Below, in pieces: positions 1 through 10,024 of a DNA stretch of 64,000 nt. Position 1 is the stretch's first letter. Each line of letters begins with the position of its first letter. The notes beneath the pieces were generated by a model. That model had not been told where the DNA came from. It did not search any database and saw nothing but the letters and a program-made list of their open reading frames with translations. The position numbers and the translations under genes were made by a program. The stretch comes from Micromonospora sp. WMMD1102 (GTDB lineage: Bacteria; Actinomycetota; Actinomycetes; Mycobacteriales; Micromonosporaceae): contig NZ_JARUBN010000001.1 in assembly GCF_029626265.1 (NCBI RefSeq), positions 1,612,001 through 1,676,000 on the forward strand, read 5' to 3'.

Positions 1-3000
1 ACCGGGGACCGCGAACTGCGCCGCGCCCAGCCCCTCGACGAAGTAGCCCCGTCGGGCCGCCCCGCGTTCCTCCAGCGCGGCGAGCACCGGGTAGACCGCG
101 GCGAAACCGCCGGTGACCCCCTCGGCGACGACCGCTCCCCGGGTCACCACCCCGTGCCGTTCCAGCAGTACGTCGGCGAGCGCGGCCGCCCGCCGGGTCG
201 GGTCGGTGTCGCGTACCGGAAGTCGGGACCAGCGCCCGGCGACCGTCGGCGGTCCACCTCGGGCCGGCAGCGCCTGGCGACCCGGGCGCCGGTAGCGGGT
301 CCGGGGCGCTGCGCTCCGCGGCCGGTGCGCACCACCGCCTCCGACCACGGCCCGCAGCGGGGCGAGGGTGTCGTTGCCGACCCAGCCGGCCCAGACCAGG
401 TCCCAGAGGACACCGACAAGCGTCGCGTCCTCGACCGGGCCGCTGGCCGAGCCGCTGATCGACCCGCTGGCCGAACCGACGATCCGCTCGTCGGTGGCGA
501 CCCGTTCGGCCAGCGACCGGAAGAACAGCGCCTGTCCGCCGTCCAGGGCCGCCAACACCGCCTCGTGCAGCGGGGTGAGCGCCAGCGCCTCGTCCGGCGG
601 TGGCAGCAGCAGGGCCGCACTGTCGGCGTAGGCCAGGGTGATCCAGCCGTCACCCCGGCCGATCGCACCGGAGCCCGCCCAGACCACCTCGCCGCTGGCG
701 CAGAGCTCGTCGAGGTAGCCGGGGGAGTAGTCGGCGACCCGGGCGGGCAGCACCAGGCTCTCCAGCGCGGACGCCGGCACCGCGACACCCTGCAACTGCT
801 CCACCACGGCGGCCACCGCCTCGACGCCCCGGGCCGCCGCGCCGACCTGCTGCCAGCGGGGCAGGAAGGTGGCCAGCGCCTGGCCCGGTACCGGTTCGAT
901 CTCCCGGCGCAGCGCGGCCAGGGAGCGGCGGCGCAGCAGCCGCAGCACCTCCGCGTCGCACCACTCCGGACCGGCACCGGTCGGCGAGAACTCGCCGGAG
1001 ACCACCCGGCCGGCGGCGCCGAGCCGGCGCAGCGTCTGCTCCACCACGAAGACCCCGAGGCCGAACCGGGCCGCGCAGGTGGTCGCGGCGAAGGGTCCGT
1101 GGGTCCGGGCGTACCGGGCGACGAGATCGCCGAGCGGGTCGGCCACCGGTTCGAGGTACGCCTGCGCGACTCCGACCGGCAGGGCCACCCCGAGTGCGTC
1201 GCGGTAGCGGCCGGCGTCCTCGACGCCGATCCAGCGCTCCTGCCCGGCGACCCGGATCCGGAGGATCCGTCGGCTCTCCGCCAGCCCGGTCGACCAGTCC
1301 GGCCGGACGCCGCGTTCGGCGAGTTCGTCGTCGGTCAGGTCGCCGAGCAGCCGGAGCAGCTCGACGGTGTCCTCGGCGTCCCGGGGCCGGCGCTGCTCGG
1401 TCAGCCAGCGCAACTGCCGCTCGGTCTCGGCCACCACCGCCGGGTCGAGCAGCTCCCGCAGGTCGACCCGGCCGAGCAGCTCACCGAGCAGGGCCGAGTC
1501 CAGCGCCAGCGCGGCGGCCCGCCGCTCGGCGAGCGGCGCGTCGCCCTCGTAGAGGAACGCGCCGACATAGCCGAAGAGCAGCGAACGGGCGAACGGCGAC
1601 GGCCGGGGCGTCTCCACCTCGACCAGCCGCACCTTCCGGGCGGCAACCTCCCGCATCAGCGCCACCAGGCCGGGCAGGTCGAAGACGTCCTGGAGGCACT
1701 CCCGGGCCGCCTCCAGGGTGACCGGGAAGTCGGCGTACTCCCGGGCGACGTCGAGCAGCTGGGCGGCCCGCTGGCGTTGCTGCCAGAGCGGCTGGCGGCG
1801 GCGCGGGTCGCGGCGGGGCAGCAGCAGGGCGCGGGCGGCACACTCCCGGAACCTGGCGGCGAACAGGGCGGAGGTGCCGACCGACTCCTCCACGACGGCG
1901 GCGATCTCGTCGGGGTCGAAGACGACCAGCTCTGCGCCGGGCGGATCGTCGGCGGTGTCCGGCAACCGGACCACGATACCGTCGTCGGAGGGGACGACCT
2001 GGGCGTCGACGCCGTACCGCTCGGTGAGCCGGCGGGCGACGGCGAGCGCCCACGGGCCGTTGACCCGGGCGCCGAGCACACAGTGCACGGCCAGTCGCCA
2101 GTCGCCCAGCTCGTCGCGGAACCGCTCGACAAGCACCGTCCGGTCGTCCGGCACCGAACGGGTGGCGGCCTGCTGCTCGCGCAGGTACGCCACCAGGTTG
2201 TCGGCGGCCCAGTCGTCCAGCCCGCCGGAGCGCAGCGCGGCACGGGCCGCCTCGTCGTCGGCCCGGACCAGTCCACGCAGCCGGCTGCCGAGCGCCCGAC
2301 CCAGCTCCACCGGGCGGCCGAGCTGGTCGCCCTTCCAGAACGGCATCCGGGCCGCCTGGCCCGGCGCGGGGGAGACCAGCACCCGGTCCGGGGTGATGTC
2401 CTCGATCCGCCAGGACGACGAGCCGAGCAGGAAGACGTCGCCGACCCGGGACTCGTAGACCATCTCCTCGTCCAGCTCGCCCACCCGGGCGGCCCGCTCG
2501 GCTCCGGCCAGGAAGACGCCGAAGAGTCCCCGGTCGGGGATGGTCCCGCCACTTGTCACCGCCAGCCGCTGCGCGCCCGGCCGGCCGGTGAGCAGGTCGG
2601 CGGCCCGGTCCCAGACCAGCCGGGGGCGCAGCTCGGCGAAGGCGGTCGACGGATAGCGCCCGGAGAGCATGTCGAGTACGGCGTGCAGGGCCGAGTCGGG
2701 CAGCTCGGCGAAGGGGGCGGCGCGGCGGACCAGCGCGGTCAGGTCGGCGACCCGCCACGGGTCGAGGGCGACCATCGCCACGATCTGCTGGGCGAGCACG
2801 TCCAGCGGGTTACGCGGATAGTGCAGCTCCTCGATGGCGCCGTCGGTCATCCGCTCCGCCACCACCGCGCAGGAGAGCAGGTCGCCCCGGTGCTTCGGGA
2901 AGACCACCCCCCGGGAGACCGCGCCGACCTGGTGCCCGGCCCGGCCGATCCGTTGCAGCCCGGCGGCGACGCTCGGCGGTGCCTCGATCTGCACCACCAG

Positions 3001-4230
3001 GTCGACGGCGCCCATGTCGATGCCGAGTTCCAGACTCGAGGTGGCGACCACCGCCGGCAGTTGGCCGGACTTCAACGCCTCCTCGATGTGCCGGCGCTCC
3101 TCCCGGGACACGCTGCCGTGGTGCGCCCGGGCGATCACCGGTGCCGCCCCGGCCGCCGCCCCGGACTGCGCCATGATCTCGGCCGGCAGCCGGGGCGGCA
3201 CCGCCGGTGCGCCGCTCCGGCCGGCGCCGGGTGCGCTGGTCGGGTCGGCAGCGGGCGCGCCGCTCCGGCCGGTGCCGGCCGCGGCGCTCGGGTCGGGGGC
3301 CAGCTCGGCCTCGTCGGCGGCCAGCTCGTTGAGCCTGGCACAGAGCCGCTCCGCGCCGCGTCGGGAGTTGGTGAAGACGATCGTGGACCGGTGTGACCGG
3401 ACCAGGTGGTAGACCCGCTCCTCCAACGCCGGCCAGATCGACGCCCGGCGCGGGGTGCCGAACTCGTCGTCCGGCGCCTCCTGCTCGTCCAGCCGGGTCA
3501 TGTCCTCGACCGGCACCTGCACGCTGACCTCGATGGTCTTCGCGGTCTCCGGTTGCACCACGGTCACCGGCCGGGCGCCGCCGAGGAACCGGGCGGTGGC
3601 GTCGATCGGGCGCACCGTGGCGGAGAGCCCGATCCGCTGGGCGGGGGTGGGCAGCAGGGCGTCCAGCCGCTCCAGGGAGAGCGCCAGGTGGGCGCCGCGC
3701 TTCGTCCCGGCGACCGCGTGCACCTCGTCCACGATCACCGTCTGCACGCCGCGCAGCGAGTCCCGGGCGGCGGAGGTGAGCAGCAGGAAGAGCGACTCCG
3801 GCGTGGTGATCAGGATGTCCGGCGGAGTACGCGCGAACGCCCGCCGCTCGTCGGCCGGGGTGTCACCGGTCCGCATCCCGACGGTGATCTCGGGTGGCGG
3901 CAGACCCAGCCGGGCCGCCGCGTGCCGGATGCCGGTGAGCGGAGCGCGTAGGTTGCGTTCGACGTCGACGGCGAGCGCCTTCAGCGGGCTGACGTAGAGC
4001 ACCCGGCAGCGCCGCCGGGGGTCTGCCCCGGCCGGCTCGCGAGTCAACCGGTCCAGTGACCAGAGGAACGCCGCGAGGGTCTTGCCGGAGCCGGTCGGCG
4101 CGACCACCAGGGCGTTGTGGCCGGCGCCGACGGCACGCCACGCCCCGGCCTGGGCCTCGGTGGGTGCGGCGAACGCGGCGCCGAACCACTCCCGGGTCGC
4201 CGCGCCGAACGTCGCCAGCACATCGCTCAC
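1..4230 (-). CDS. lhr: Lhr-type ATP-dependent DNA helicase, C-terminus off the left edge
   Basis: Superfamily 2 helicase of the Lhr (large helicase-related) family, implicated in DNA repair. The minus-strand frame is open for all 1410 codons from a GTG at 4230 to base 1. In order I see a Q-motif-like start, Walker A GSGKT (about residue 47), DEVHA box II, SATVRP motif III, and GRAGH motif VI, followed by the winged-helix and Lhr-core regions. Family members are about 1500 residues, so roughly the last 100 are missing. A proline/alanine-rich insert with a repeated GRSGAPA sits near residues 310-345, between the two RecA lobes. The start is a GTG with no strong ribosome site; it is divergent from the next gene. 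Family assignment is confident; the exact start is less so. Confidence 0.93.
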   Translation of the reverse strand, partial: MSDVLATFGAATREWFGAAFAAPTEAQAGAWRAVGAGHNALVVAPTGSGKTLAAFLWSLDRLTREPAGADPRRRCRVLYVSPLKALAVDVERNLRAPLTGIRHAAARLGLPPPEITVGMRTGDTPADERRAFARTPPDILITTPESLFLLLTSAARDSLRGVQTVIVDEVHAVAGTKRGAHLALSLERLDALLPTPAQRIGLSATVRPIDATARFLGGARPVTVVQPETAKTIEVSVQVPVEDMTRLDEQEAPDDEFGTPRRASIWPALEERVYHLVRSHRSTIVFTNSRRGAERLCARLNELAADEAELAPDPSAAAGTGRSGAPAADPTSAPGAGRSGAPAVPPRLPAEIMAQSGAAAGAAPVIARAHHGSVSREERRHIEEALKSGQLPAVVATSSLELGIDMGAVDLVVQIEAPPSVAAGLQRIGRAGHQVGAVSRGVVFPKHRGDLLSCAVVAERMTDGAIEELHYPRNPLDVLAQQIVAMVALDPWRVADLTALVRRAAPFAELPDSALHAVLDMLSGRYPSTAFAELRPRLVWDRAADLLTGRPGAQRLAVTSGGTIPDRGLFGVFLAGAERAARVGELDEEMVYESRVGDVFLLGSSSWRIEDITPDRVLVSPAPGQAARMPFWKGDQLGRPVELGRALGSRLRGLVRADDEAARAALRSGGLDDWAADNLVAYLREQQAATRSVPDDRTVLVERFRDELGDWRLAVHCVLGARVNGPWALAVARRLTERYGVDAQVVPSDDGIVVRLPDTADDPPGAELVVFDPDEIAAVVEESVGTSALFAARFRECAARALLLPRRDPRRRQPLWQQRQRAAQLLDVAREYADFPVTLEAARECLQDVFDLPGLVALMREVAARKVRLVEVETPRPSPFARSLLFGYVGAFLYEGDAPLAERRAAALALDSALLGELLGRVDLRELLDPAVVAETERQLRWLTEQRRPRDAEDTVELLRLLGDLTDDELAERGVRPDWSTGLAESRRILRIRVAGQERWIGVEDAGRYRDALGVALPVGVAQAYLEPVADPLGDLVARYARTHGPFAATTCAARFGLGVFVVEQTLRRLGAAGRVVSGEFSPTGAGPEWCDAEVLRLLRRRSLAALRREIEPVPGQALATFLPRWQQVGAAARGVEAVAAVVEQLQGVAVPASALESLVLPARVADYSPGYLDELCASGEVVWAGSGAIGRGDGWITLAYADSAALLLPPPDEALALTPLHEAVLAALDGGQALFFRSLAERVATDERIVGSASGSISGSASGPVEDATLVGVLWDLVWAGWVGNDTLAPLRAVVGGGGAHRPRSAAPRTRYRRPGRQALPARGGPPTVAGRWSRLPVRDTDPTRRAAALADVLLERHGVVTRGAVVAEGVTGGFAAVYPVLAALEERGAARRGYFVEGLGAAQFAVPG

Positions 4231-4402
4231 CGGACTATCGTGCCCGGTCGGTCCGACAGGTTCACCGGACGGTTGTCCGCATGCCCGGTTGATCGTTGTT
4301 TTCGGCTGAGATGAGGGCTAAGTCTCACTTAACTGCTTGCGAATGATGTGCAACTTACAGTAACTTCTCGGAAACCCAAGCTCGGCGCCAGAGGGGGTCC
4401 GG

Positions 4403-4846
4403 ATGACAGGCGTTCCGCGCGATGCCCCCGCCACCACGGACGTGCTGACCCGTCGGGTCGAGACCTATCTGACCGTGGCGCGGGCCGGCCTGCGCGGCGA
4501 CGACCTCGAACTCGCCGAACGGCTCGCCGCCTCCCTCCGCCAGTTGGTCGCCGCCACCGCCACGGCAAGCGCGGCGGACCGGGCCCGGGTCCGGGCCGCG
4601 GTGCACGCCCTGGTGCTGCGCCGGGCGGCGCGCGGCCGGGTGCTGCCCAAGCGGTCTCTCGGCGCCGCCCAACAAGTGATCAACCAGATCGTCCGGCAAC
4701 TCGGCCGTCCCGACCTGGTGGTGCCGTCCACACCGGACGCCTCGGACGACAGCGCCGCCGGTGCCCGCCCCGACCGGCGCACGGCCCCGGTCCGCCTCGA
4801 CGGCAGCCCGACGCCCGCCGTCGACTTCCCGTGCACCGTCGGCTGA
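4403..4846 (+). CDS. Conserved-looking hypothetical protein, 147 aa
   Basis: I do not recognise this protein. It starts at an ATG with an AGGGGG ribosome site about 7 bases upstream. Residues 12-110 are predominantly alpha-helical, rich in Ala, Arg and Leu, with no membrane segment and no signal peptide. Residues 115-147 are a polar, proline-rich, probably disordered tail. The third-position GC bias is that of a real gene and no other frame here is convincing. It is divergent from lhr and ends 233 bases before the mrp operon, so it is probably its own transcript. A soluble helical regulator or partner protein is possible, but nothing in the sequence decides it. Confidence 0.6.
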   Translation: MTGVPRDAPATTDVLTRRVETYLTVARAGLRGDDLELAERLAASLRQLVAATATASAADRARVRAAVHALVLRRAARGRVLPKRSLGAAQQVINQIVRQLGRPDLVVPSTPDASDDSAAGARPDRRTAPVRLDGSPTPAVDFPCTVG

Positions 4847-5079
4847 TCCCGGCCCGGTAGCCCGCCAACCCCGCGAGCCTTCGGCCAGCGTTCGGCCCGG
4901 CCAGCGTTCGGCCCGCCGGTTCTCGACCTCCCGGCGGAGTGGCTGGTCGTACGAACAGCGATACCGCCCCGCTCGGGTGGTTTCGCGCCATTTCGGGCGC
5001 CGAGCCGGACTTCGCCGTGTGATCTGTCTGAGTCCACGTCCTCGCCGCCGGGCCGTGCCGGCACCTACCTGGAGTACGC

Positions 5080-8034
5080 ATGCTGATGCTGCTGGCGCTG
5101 CACCTGGTGGCTGCGGCGCTGGCGCCCGCGTTGGTGCACCGGTGGGGCCGGTTGGCCTTCCTGCCGTTGGCGCTGCCACCGGCCGCCGCGTTCGGCTGGG
5201 CACTCGGGCAGACGGGTGTCGTGACGGCCGGCGGGGCGGTCGTCGAGGCGTACCCGTGGGTGCCGGAACTGGGTATCGGGCTGGCCCTGCGGGTCACCAC
5301 CCTCTCCTGGCTGATGGTGCTGCTGGTCGGCGGGATCGGCGCGCTGGTGCTGGTCTACTGCGTCCGCTACTTCGACGCCGACGAGCCCGGACTCGGCCGG
5401 TTCGCCGCCGTCTTCGTCGGCTTCGCCGGCGCCATGCTCGGGGTCGTGGTCGCCGACGACCTGCTGCTGCTCTACGTCTTCTGGGAACTGACGAGCGTCT
5501 TCTCCTACCTGCTGATCGCACACCATCCGGAGCAGCAGGCCAGCCGGCGGTCGGCCAACCAGGCACTGCTGGTCACCACCCTCGGCGGGCTGGCCATGCT
5601 TGTCGGCTTCGTCATGCTCGGCCAGCATGCCGGCACGTACCGGTGGTCGGAGATCGCGGCCCGGCCGCCGCCGCCCGGCGGGTACCTCGGGACCGCGCTG
5701 GTGCTGATCCTGGTCGGCGCGCTGAGCAAGTCGGCGATCTTCCCGACCAGCTTCTGGCTGCCGGCGGCGATGGCCGCACCCACCCCGGTCAGCGCCTACC
5801 TGCACGCCGCCGCGATGGTGAAGGCCGGCGTCTACCTGGTCGCCCTGCTCGCCCCCGGCTACGCCCAGGTCGGCCCGTGGCGCCCGATCGTCTACCTGAC
5901 CGGGATCGTCACCATGCTGGCCGGCGGCTGGGCGGCGATGCGCCAGGTCGACCTGAAACTGCTGCTGGCGTACGGCACGGTCAGCCGGCTCGGGCTGCTT
6001 GTCGTACTCTTCGGCGCCGGTACCCCGGACGCCGCGCTCGCCGGCATGGCGCTGCTGCTCGGGCACGCCATGCTCAAGGCGACCCTGTTCCTGGTGGTCG
6101 GGGTGATCGACAAGCGGGCCGGTACCCGGGACCTGGCCCTGCTCTCCGGGCTGTGGCGGCGGATGCCGGTGGTCTGCGCGACCGGCCTGCTCGCCACCGC
6201 CTCGATGGCCGGGATACCGCCGCTGTTCGGGTTCGTCAGCAAGGAGGCGGTGCTGACCGCGTTCACCGGCGACCCGCTGCTGCTCACCGCGATGGTGCTC
6301 GGGTCGACACTGAGTACCGCGTACAGCATCCGGTTCGCCTGGGGGGCGTTCGGGAGCCGGCCGCACGCGGAGCCGACCCCGTCCCGGCCGGTCGAGGCGA
6401 TCCTGCTCGCCCCGGCTGCCGTGCTCGCCGTCGCGGTCGTGGTGCTCGGCGTACTGGCCGGGACGGTCGGCGAGGCGCTCGCCGGTTATCCGCGGCTCTT
6501 CGGGCCGATCCCGCACGAACTCGGGCTGCTGCCCGGATCGGGGCTCACCATCGTGCTGTCCCTGCTGGCGCTCTCCGCCGGTCTGCTGCTCTTCCTGCTG
6601 CGGACTCCGGTAGGGGCGGTGCAGGCCCGGGTGCGGGCGCCGTTCGACGGGGACACCGCCTACCAGGTGCTGAGCCGGGGACTCGACCGGTTGGCCGTGG
6701 TGGTGACCGGGGCGACCCAGCGCGGTTCGCTGCCGCAGTACCTCGGTGTCATCCTGCTGGTCCTGCTGGTGGTGCTGGGCGGCGCGCTGCTGGGCGGTTC
6801 GTGGCCGGATCACGTCCGCGCCTGGGACAACCCGATCCAGGCCGTCGTCGGGGTGGTGCTCGCCGTCGCCGCGGTGCTCGCCGTGAAGGCCCGACGGCGG
6901 CTGACCGCGGTGATCCTGACCGGCGTCTCCGGGTACTGCGTCGGTGTCCTGTTCGTGCTCTACGGCGCGCCCGACCTGGCGCTGGCGCAGTTCCTGGCGG
7001 AGACCGTCACCATCGTGATCTTCGTCCTGGTGCTGCGCCGGCTGCCGGAACGGTTCTCGGTGCGTCCGCTGCGGCGCAGCCGGTGGTTCCGGGTCGCCCT
7101 CGGGGTGGCGGTCGCGACCGTGGTGAGCGCGGCGGCGGTGGTCGCGGCCGGGGCCCGGCGGGCACCGACGGTCGCGACCGAGTTTCCCGGACCGGCGCAG
7201 TCCTTCGGGTACGGCCGCAACATCGTGAACGTGACCCTGGTGGACATCCGTGCCTGGGACACCATGGGCGAGATCGCCGTGCTGGTGGTGGCGGCGACCG
7301 GGGTGGCCAGCCTGATCTTCCAGCGCAAGCGCGGTCCGGACCGGGTCCGGCCGGAGGAGCTTCCGCCGCCCGGCGCCGAGCGGGTCTGGCTGCGGGCCGG
7401 GCCCACGCTGCGGACCCGGAGCCGGTCGATCGTCTTCGAGGTGGTCGTCCGGCTGATCTTCCACACCGTCGTACTCTTCTCGATCTTCCTGCTCTTCTCC
7501 GGGCACAACGCCCCCGGTGGCGGCTTCGTCGCGGGTCTGGTGGCCGGACTCGCGCTCGCGGTCCGCTACCTCGCCAGCGGACGGCACGAACTCGACCAGG
7601 CGGCCCCGGTCGACGCCGGGATGCTGCTCGGGGTCGGCCTGTTCGTCTCGGTCGGCACCGGGTTGCTGGCCATGACGACCGGCGGGGAGATCCTGCGCAG
7701 CTTCCAGCTCAACTGGGAGCTGCCGCTGGTCGGGGAGCTGCACCTGGTCACCTCGGTCTTCTTCGACATCGGTGTCTACCTGATCGTCGTCGGCCTGATG
7801 CTGGACATCCTGCGCAGCCTCGGTGCCGAGGTGGACCGGCAGATCGAGGTGGAGGACGAGCCGGGCACCGGGCTGCGCACGGACCGGCCGCCGGGACCGG
7901 CGCCGCGGTCGGTGGACGCCGCGGCCGGCCCGGATCCGGCCGGCCACCCCGGACCGGCCGCTGCCCCTGGCCCGATCGGCGGTGCCGACCCGACCGCCGG
8001 TCCCGGGCCGGCTGGCACGGAGGGTCGGCGGTGA
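5080..8034 (+). CDS. mrpA: Mrp Na+(K+)/H+ antiporter subunit A, with fused MrpB domain
   Basis: Largest subunit of the Mrp cation/proton antiporter, a membrane complex related to respiratory complex I that exports Na+ or K+ using the proton gradient. The 984-residue protein has many hydrophobic segments. The first ~500 residues are the NuoL/proton-translocating type, with conserved stretches such as FWELTSVFSYLLI and FPTSFWLPAAMAAPTPVSAYLHAA. A middle MbhE/MbhD-like part follows, and the last ~150 residues (from FEVVVRLIFHTVVLFSIF) are an MrpB domain, which is fused here. A proline/alanine-rich cytoplasmic tail ends the protein. ATG start with GGAG upstream. First gene of a six-gene operon whose junctions all overlap. 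Confidence 0.95.
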   Translation: MLMLLALHLVAAALAPALVHRWGRLAFLPLALPPAAAFGWALGQTGVVTAGGAVVEAYPWVPELGIGLALRVTTLSWLMVLLVGGIGALVLVYCVRYFDADEPGLGRFAAVFVGFAGAMLGVVVADDLLLLYVFWELTSVFSYLLIAHHPEQQASRRSANQALLVTTLGGLAMLVGFVMLGQHAGTYRWSEIAARPPPPGGYLGTALVLILVGALSKSAIFPTSFWLPAAMAAPTPVSAYLHAAAMVKAGVYLVALLAPGYAQVGPWRPIVYLTGIVTMLAGGWAAMRQVDLKLLLAYGTVSRLGLLVVLFGAGTPDAALAGMALLLGHAMLKATLFLVVGVIDKRAGTRDLALLSGLWRRMPVVCATGLLATASMAGIPPLFGFVSKEAVLTAFTGDPLLLTAMVLGSTLSTAYSIRFAWGAFGSRPHAEPTPSRPVEAILLAPAAVLAVAVVVLGVLAGTVGEALAGYPRLFGPIPHELGLLPGSGLTIVLSLLALSAGLLLFLLRTPVGAVQARVRAPFDGDTAYQVLSRGLDRLAVVVTGATQRGSLPQYLGVILLVLLVVLGGALLGGSWPDHVRAWDNPIQAVVGVVLAVAAVLAVKARRRLTAVILTGVSGYCVGVLFVLYGAPDLALAQFLAETVTIVIFVLVLRRLPERFSVRPLRRSRWFRVALGVAVATVVSAAAVVAAGARRAPTVATEFPGPAQSFGYGRNIVNVTLVDIRAWDTMGEIAVLVVAATGVASLIFQRKRGPDRVRPEELPPPGAERVWLRAGPTLRTRSRSIVFEVVVRLIFHTVVLFSIFLLFSGHNAPGGGFVAGLVAGLALAVRYLASGRHELDQAAPVDAGMLLGVGLFVSVGTGLLAMTTGGEILRSFQLNWELPLVGELHLVTSVFFDIGVYLIVVGLMLDILRSLGAEVDRQIEVEDEPGTGLRTDRPPGPAPRSVDAAAGPDPAGHPGPAAAPGPIGGADPTAGPGPAGTEGRR

Positions 8035-8519
8035 GACCGAACCTGGTGCTGGCGCTGGTCGTCGGGGTGCTCTTCGGCTGCGGGGTCGTCCTGCTGCTGG
8101 AACGCACCCTCAGTCGGGTGCTGATCGGCACCATCCTGCTCACCAACGGCACCAACCTGTTGATCCTGCTCGGCGGCCGGTCCGGCGGGGCACCGATCCT
8201 CGGCGTCACGCCGACCGCGGAGATGAGCGATCCGCTGGCCCAGGCGATGGTGCTGACGGCGATCGTGATCACCCTGGGCCTGACCGCGTTCCTGCTGGCG
8301 ATGGCGTACCGGAGCTGGCAGTTGACCGGCCACGACGAGGTACGCGACGACCCGGAGGACCGCCGCATCGTGCGCCGCGCCGAGCGGCACGAACTCGCCG
8401 GCCCGGACGACAACGCCGGGGAGGGGCCGTGGGCGCCGCCCGACGGGGTGCCCGGCGTCGACCCGGAGCAGGTCGACCCGGAACCGCCGCCGCGCCGACT
8501 CGACGACGGGCCGGACTGA
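8031..8519 (+). CDS. mrpC: Mrp antiporter subunit C (NuoK-like)
   Basis: Small three-helix membrane subunit homologous to NuoK of complex I. The GTG start lies inside the mrpA stop (GTGA overlap), indicating coupled translation. Hydrophobic segments cover about residues 4-22, 28-46 and 68-92, including RTLSRVLIGTILLTNGTNLLIL typical of MrpC (quoted here by its core VLIGTILLTNGTNLLIL). The usual MrpC is about 110 residues; this one has 162 because of a charged, proline-rich cytoplasmic tail from about residue 100. It is followed directly by mrpD. Confidence 0.93.
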   Translation: MRPNLVLALVVGVLFGCGVVLLLERTLSRVLIGTILLTNGTNLLILLGGRSGGAPILGVTPTAEMSDPLAQAMVLTAIVITLGLTAFLLAMAYRSWQLTGHDEVRDDPEDRRIVRRAERHELAGPDDNAGEGPWAPPDGVPGVDPEQVDPEPPPRRLDDGPD

Positions 8520-10024
8520 TGAGGTACCTCGTACCGCTGCCGGTGGTGATGCCGCTGTTGGGTGCCGCGCTGACCCTGGTGCTGGCCCGCCGGCCGGTGG
8601 CGCAGCGGATGATCAGCGTCGGCGTCCTGACCATCACCCTGGTCGTCGCACTCCTGCTGCTGCTGAACGCGCACTGGCACGCCCCGCTCGTCGTACGCCT
8701 CGGTGGCTGGCCGGCCCCGCTCGGCATCGTCCTGGTCGCCGACCAGCTGGCCGCGCTGATGCTGGCGGTCTCGGCGGCGGTGACGCTCTGCGTGCTGCTC
8801 TACTCGATCGGCGAGGACCAGGCCGATCCCGGGGTGCACGCCCCGGTGGTCATCTACCACCCCACCTATCTGGTGATGACGGCCGGGGTGACGAACGCCT
8901 TCCTCTCCGGTGACCTGTTCACCCTCTTCGTCGGCTTCGAGGTGCTGCTCTCGGCCAGCTACGTACTGCTCACCCTCGGCGGCACCGAGGAGCGCATCCG
9001 GGCCGGCACCACGTACGTCGTGGTCAGCCTGCTCTCGTCGCTGATCTTCCTCACCGCGATCGCCCTGGTGTACGCCGCGACCGGCACGCTGAACCTCGCC
9101 CAGCTGGTCGGCCGGCTGGACGCCCTGCCCTCGGACCTGCGGCTGGCGCTGCACGGGCTGCTGCTGCTCGCCTTCGCCATCAAGGCGGCGGTCTTCCCGC
9201 TGGCGGCCTGGCTCCCGGACAGTTACCCGACCGCTCCGGCGCCGGTCACCGCGGTCTTCGCCGGCCTGCTGACGAAGGTCGGCATCTACGCGATCATCCG
9301 GACCGAGACGCTGCTCTTCCCGGACCGCCGCGCCGCCGAGGTGTTGCTGGCCCTGGCCCTGCTGACCATGCTTGTCGGCATCCTGGGCGCGATCGCGCAG
9401 TCCGACATCAAGCGGCTGCTGTCCTTCACCCTGGTCAGCCACATCGGCTATCTGCTCTTCGGGGTGGCGCTGGCCTCGGGACCCGGGCTGGCCGCCGCGA
9501 TCTACTACGTGGTGCACCACATCACCGTGCAGACGGCCCTGTTCCTGGCGGCCGGGCTGGTCGAGCGGCGGGCCGGCAGCACCCACCTGGACCGGATCGG
9601 CGGGCTGGCCCGGGTCGCCCCGCTGCTCGGCGTGCTGTTCCTGGTGCCGGCGCTGAGCCTGTCCGGCATCCCGCCGCTGTCCGGCTTCCTCGGCAAGCTG
9701 GGGCTGATCCAGGCCGGGGTGTCGGTCGGCGGGGTGATGCCCTGGCTGCTGGTGGGTGGCGGCACGCTGACCAGCCTGCTCACCCTCTACGCGACGACGA
9801 AGGTGTGGAGCCTGGCGTTCTGGCGGCAGCCCCGGCTGGCCGATCCCGAGGAGCCGACCCGGCTGCCCCGGTTGATGGTCGGCGCCACCACCCTGCTGGT
9901 GCTGATCGGGCTCGGGCTGACCGTGGCGGCCGGGCCGCTCTTCGAGGTCAGCACCGAGGCCGCCGACGACCTACGGCAACGTCTTCCGTACGTGCGAGCG
10001 GTGCTACCGGAGGGCAAGCCGTGA
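8519..10024 (+). CDS. mrpD: Mrp antiporter subunit D (NuoN/NuoM-like)
   Basis: Second complex-I-like proton-channel subunit of the Mrp antiporter, about 501 residues with around 14 hydrophobic segments. Diagnostic stretches are FVGFEVLLSASYVLLTLGG, FPLAAWLPDSYPTAPAPVTAVF and LSFTLVSHIGYLLFG, with the buried lysines and glutamate expected for proton transfer. The ATG starts at the last base of the mrpC stop codon (TGATG), so no separate ribosome site is needed. Its end overlaps mrpE by four bases. Confidence 0.95.
   Translation: MRYLVPLPVVMPLLGAALTLVLARRPVAQRMISVGVLTITLVVALLLLLNAHWHAPLVVRLGGWPAPLGIVLVADQLAALMLAVSAAVTLCVLLYSIGEDQADPGVHAPVVIYHPTYLVMTAGVTNAFLSGDLFTLFVGFEVLLSASYVLLTLGGTEERIRAGTTYVVVSLLSSLIFLTAIALVYAATGTLNLAQLVGRLDALPSDLRLALHGLLLLAFAIKAAVFPLAAWLPDSYPTAPAPVTAVFAGLLTKVGIYAIIRTETLLFPDRRAAEVLLALALLTMLVGILGAIAQSDIKRLLSFTLVSHIGYLLFGVALASGPGLAAAIYYVVHHITVQTALFLAAGLVERRAGSTHLDRIGGLARVAPLLGVLFLVPALSLSGIPPLSGFLGKLGLIQAGVSVGGVMPWLLVGGGTLTSLLTLYATTKVWSLAFWRQPRLADPEEPTRLPRLMVGATTLLVLIGLGLTVAAGPLFEVSTEAADDLRQRLPYVRAVLPEGKP

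Noticed and set aside
154..3396. Long + strand frame of about 1080 codons opposite lhr
   Set aside because: It is the high-GC antisense shadow of the helicase; the minus frame carries all helicase motifs.
5065..7947. Minus-strand frame of 960 codons opposite mrpA
   Set aside because: Glutamine/histidine/arginine-rich antisense shadow; the plus frame is clearly MrpA.
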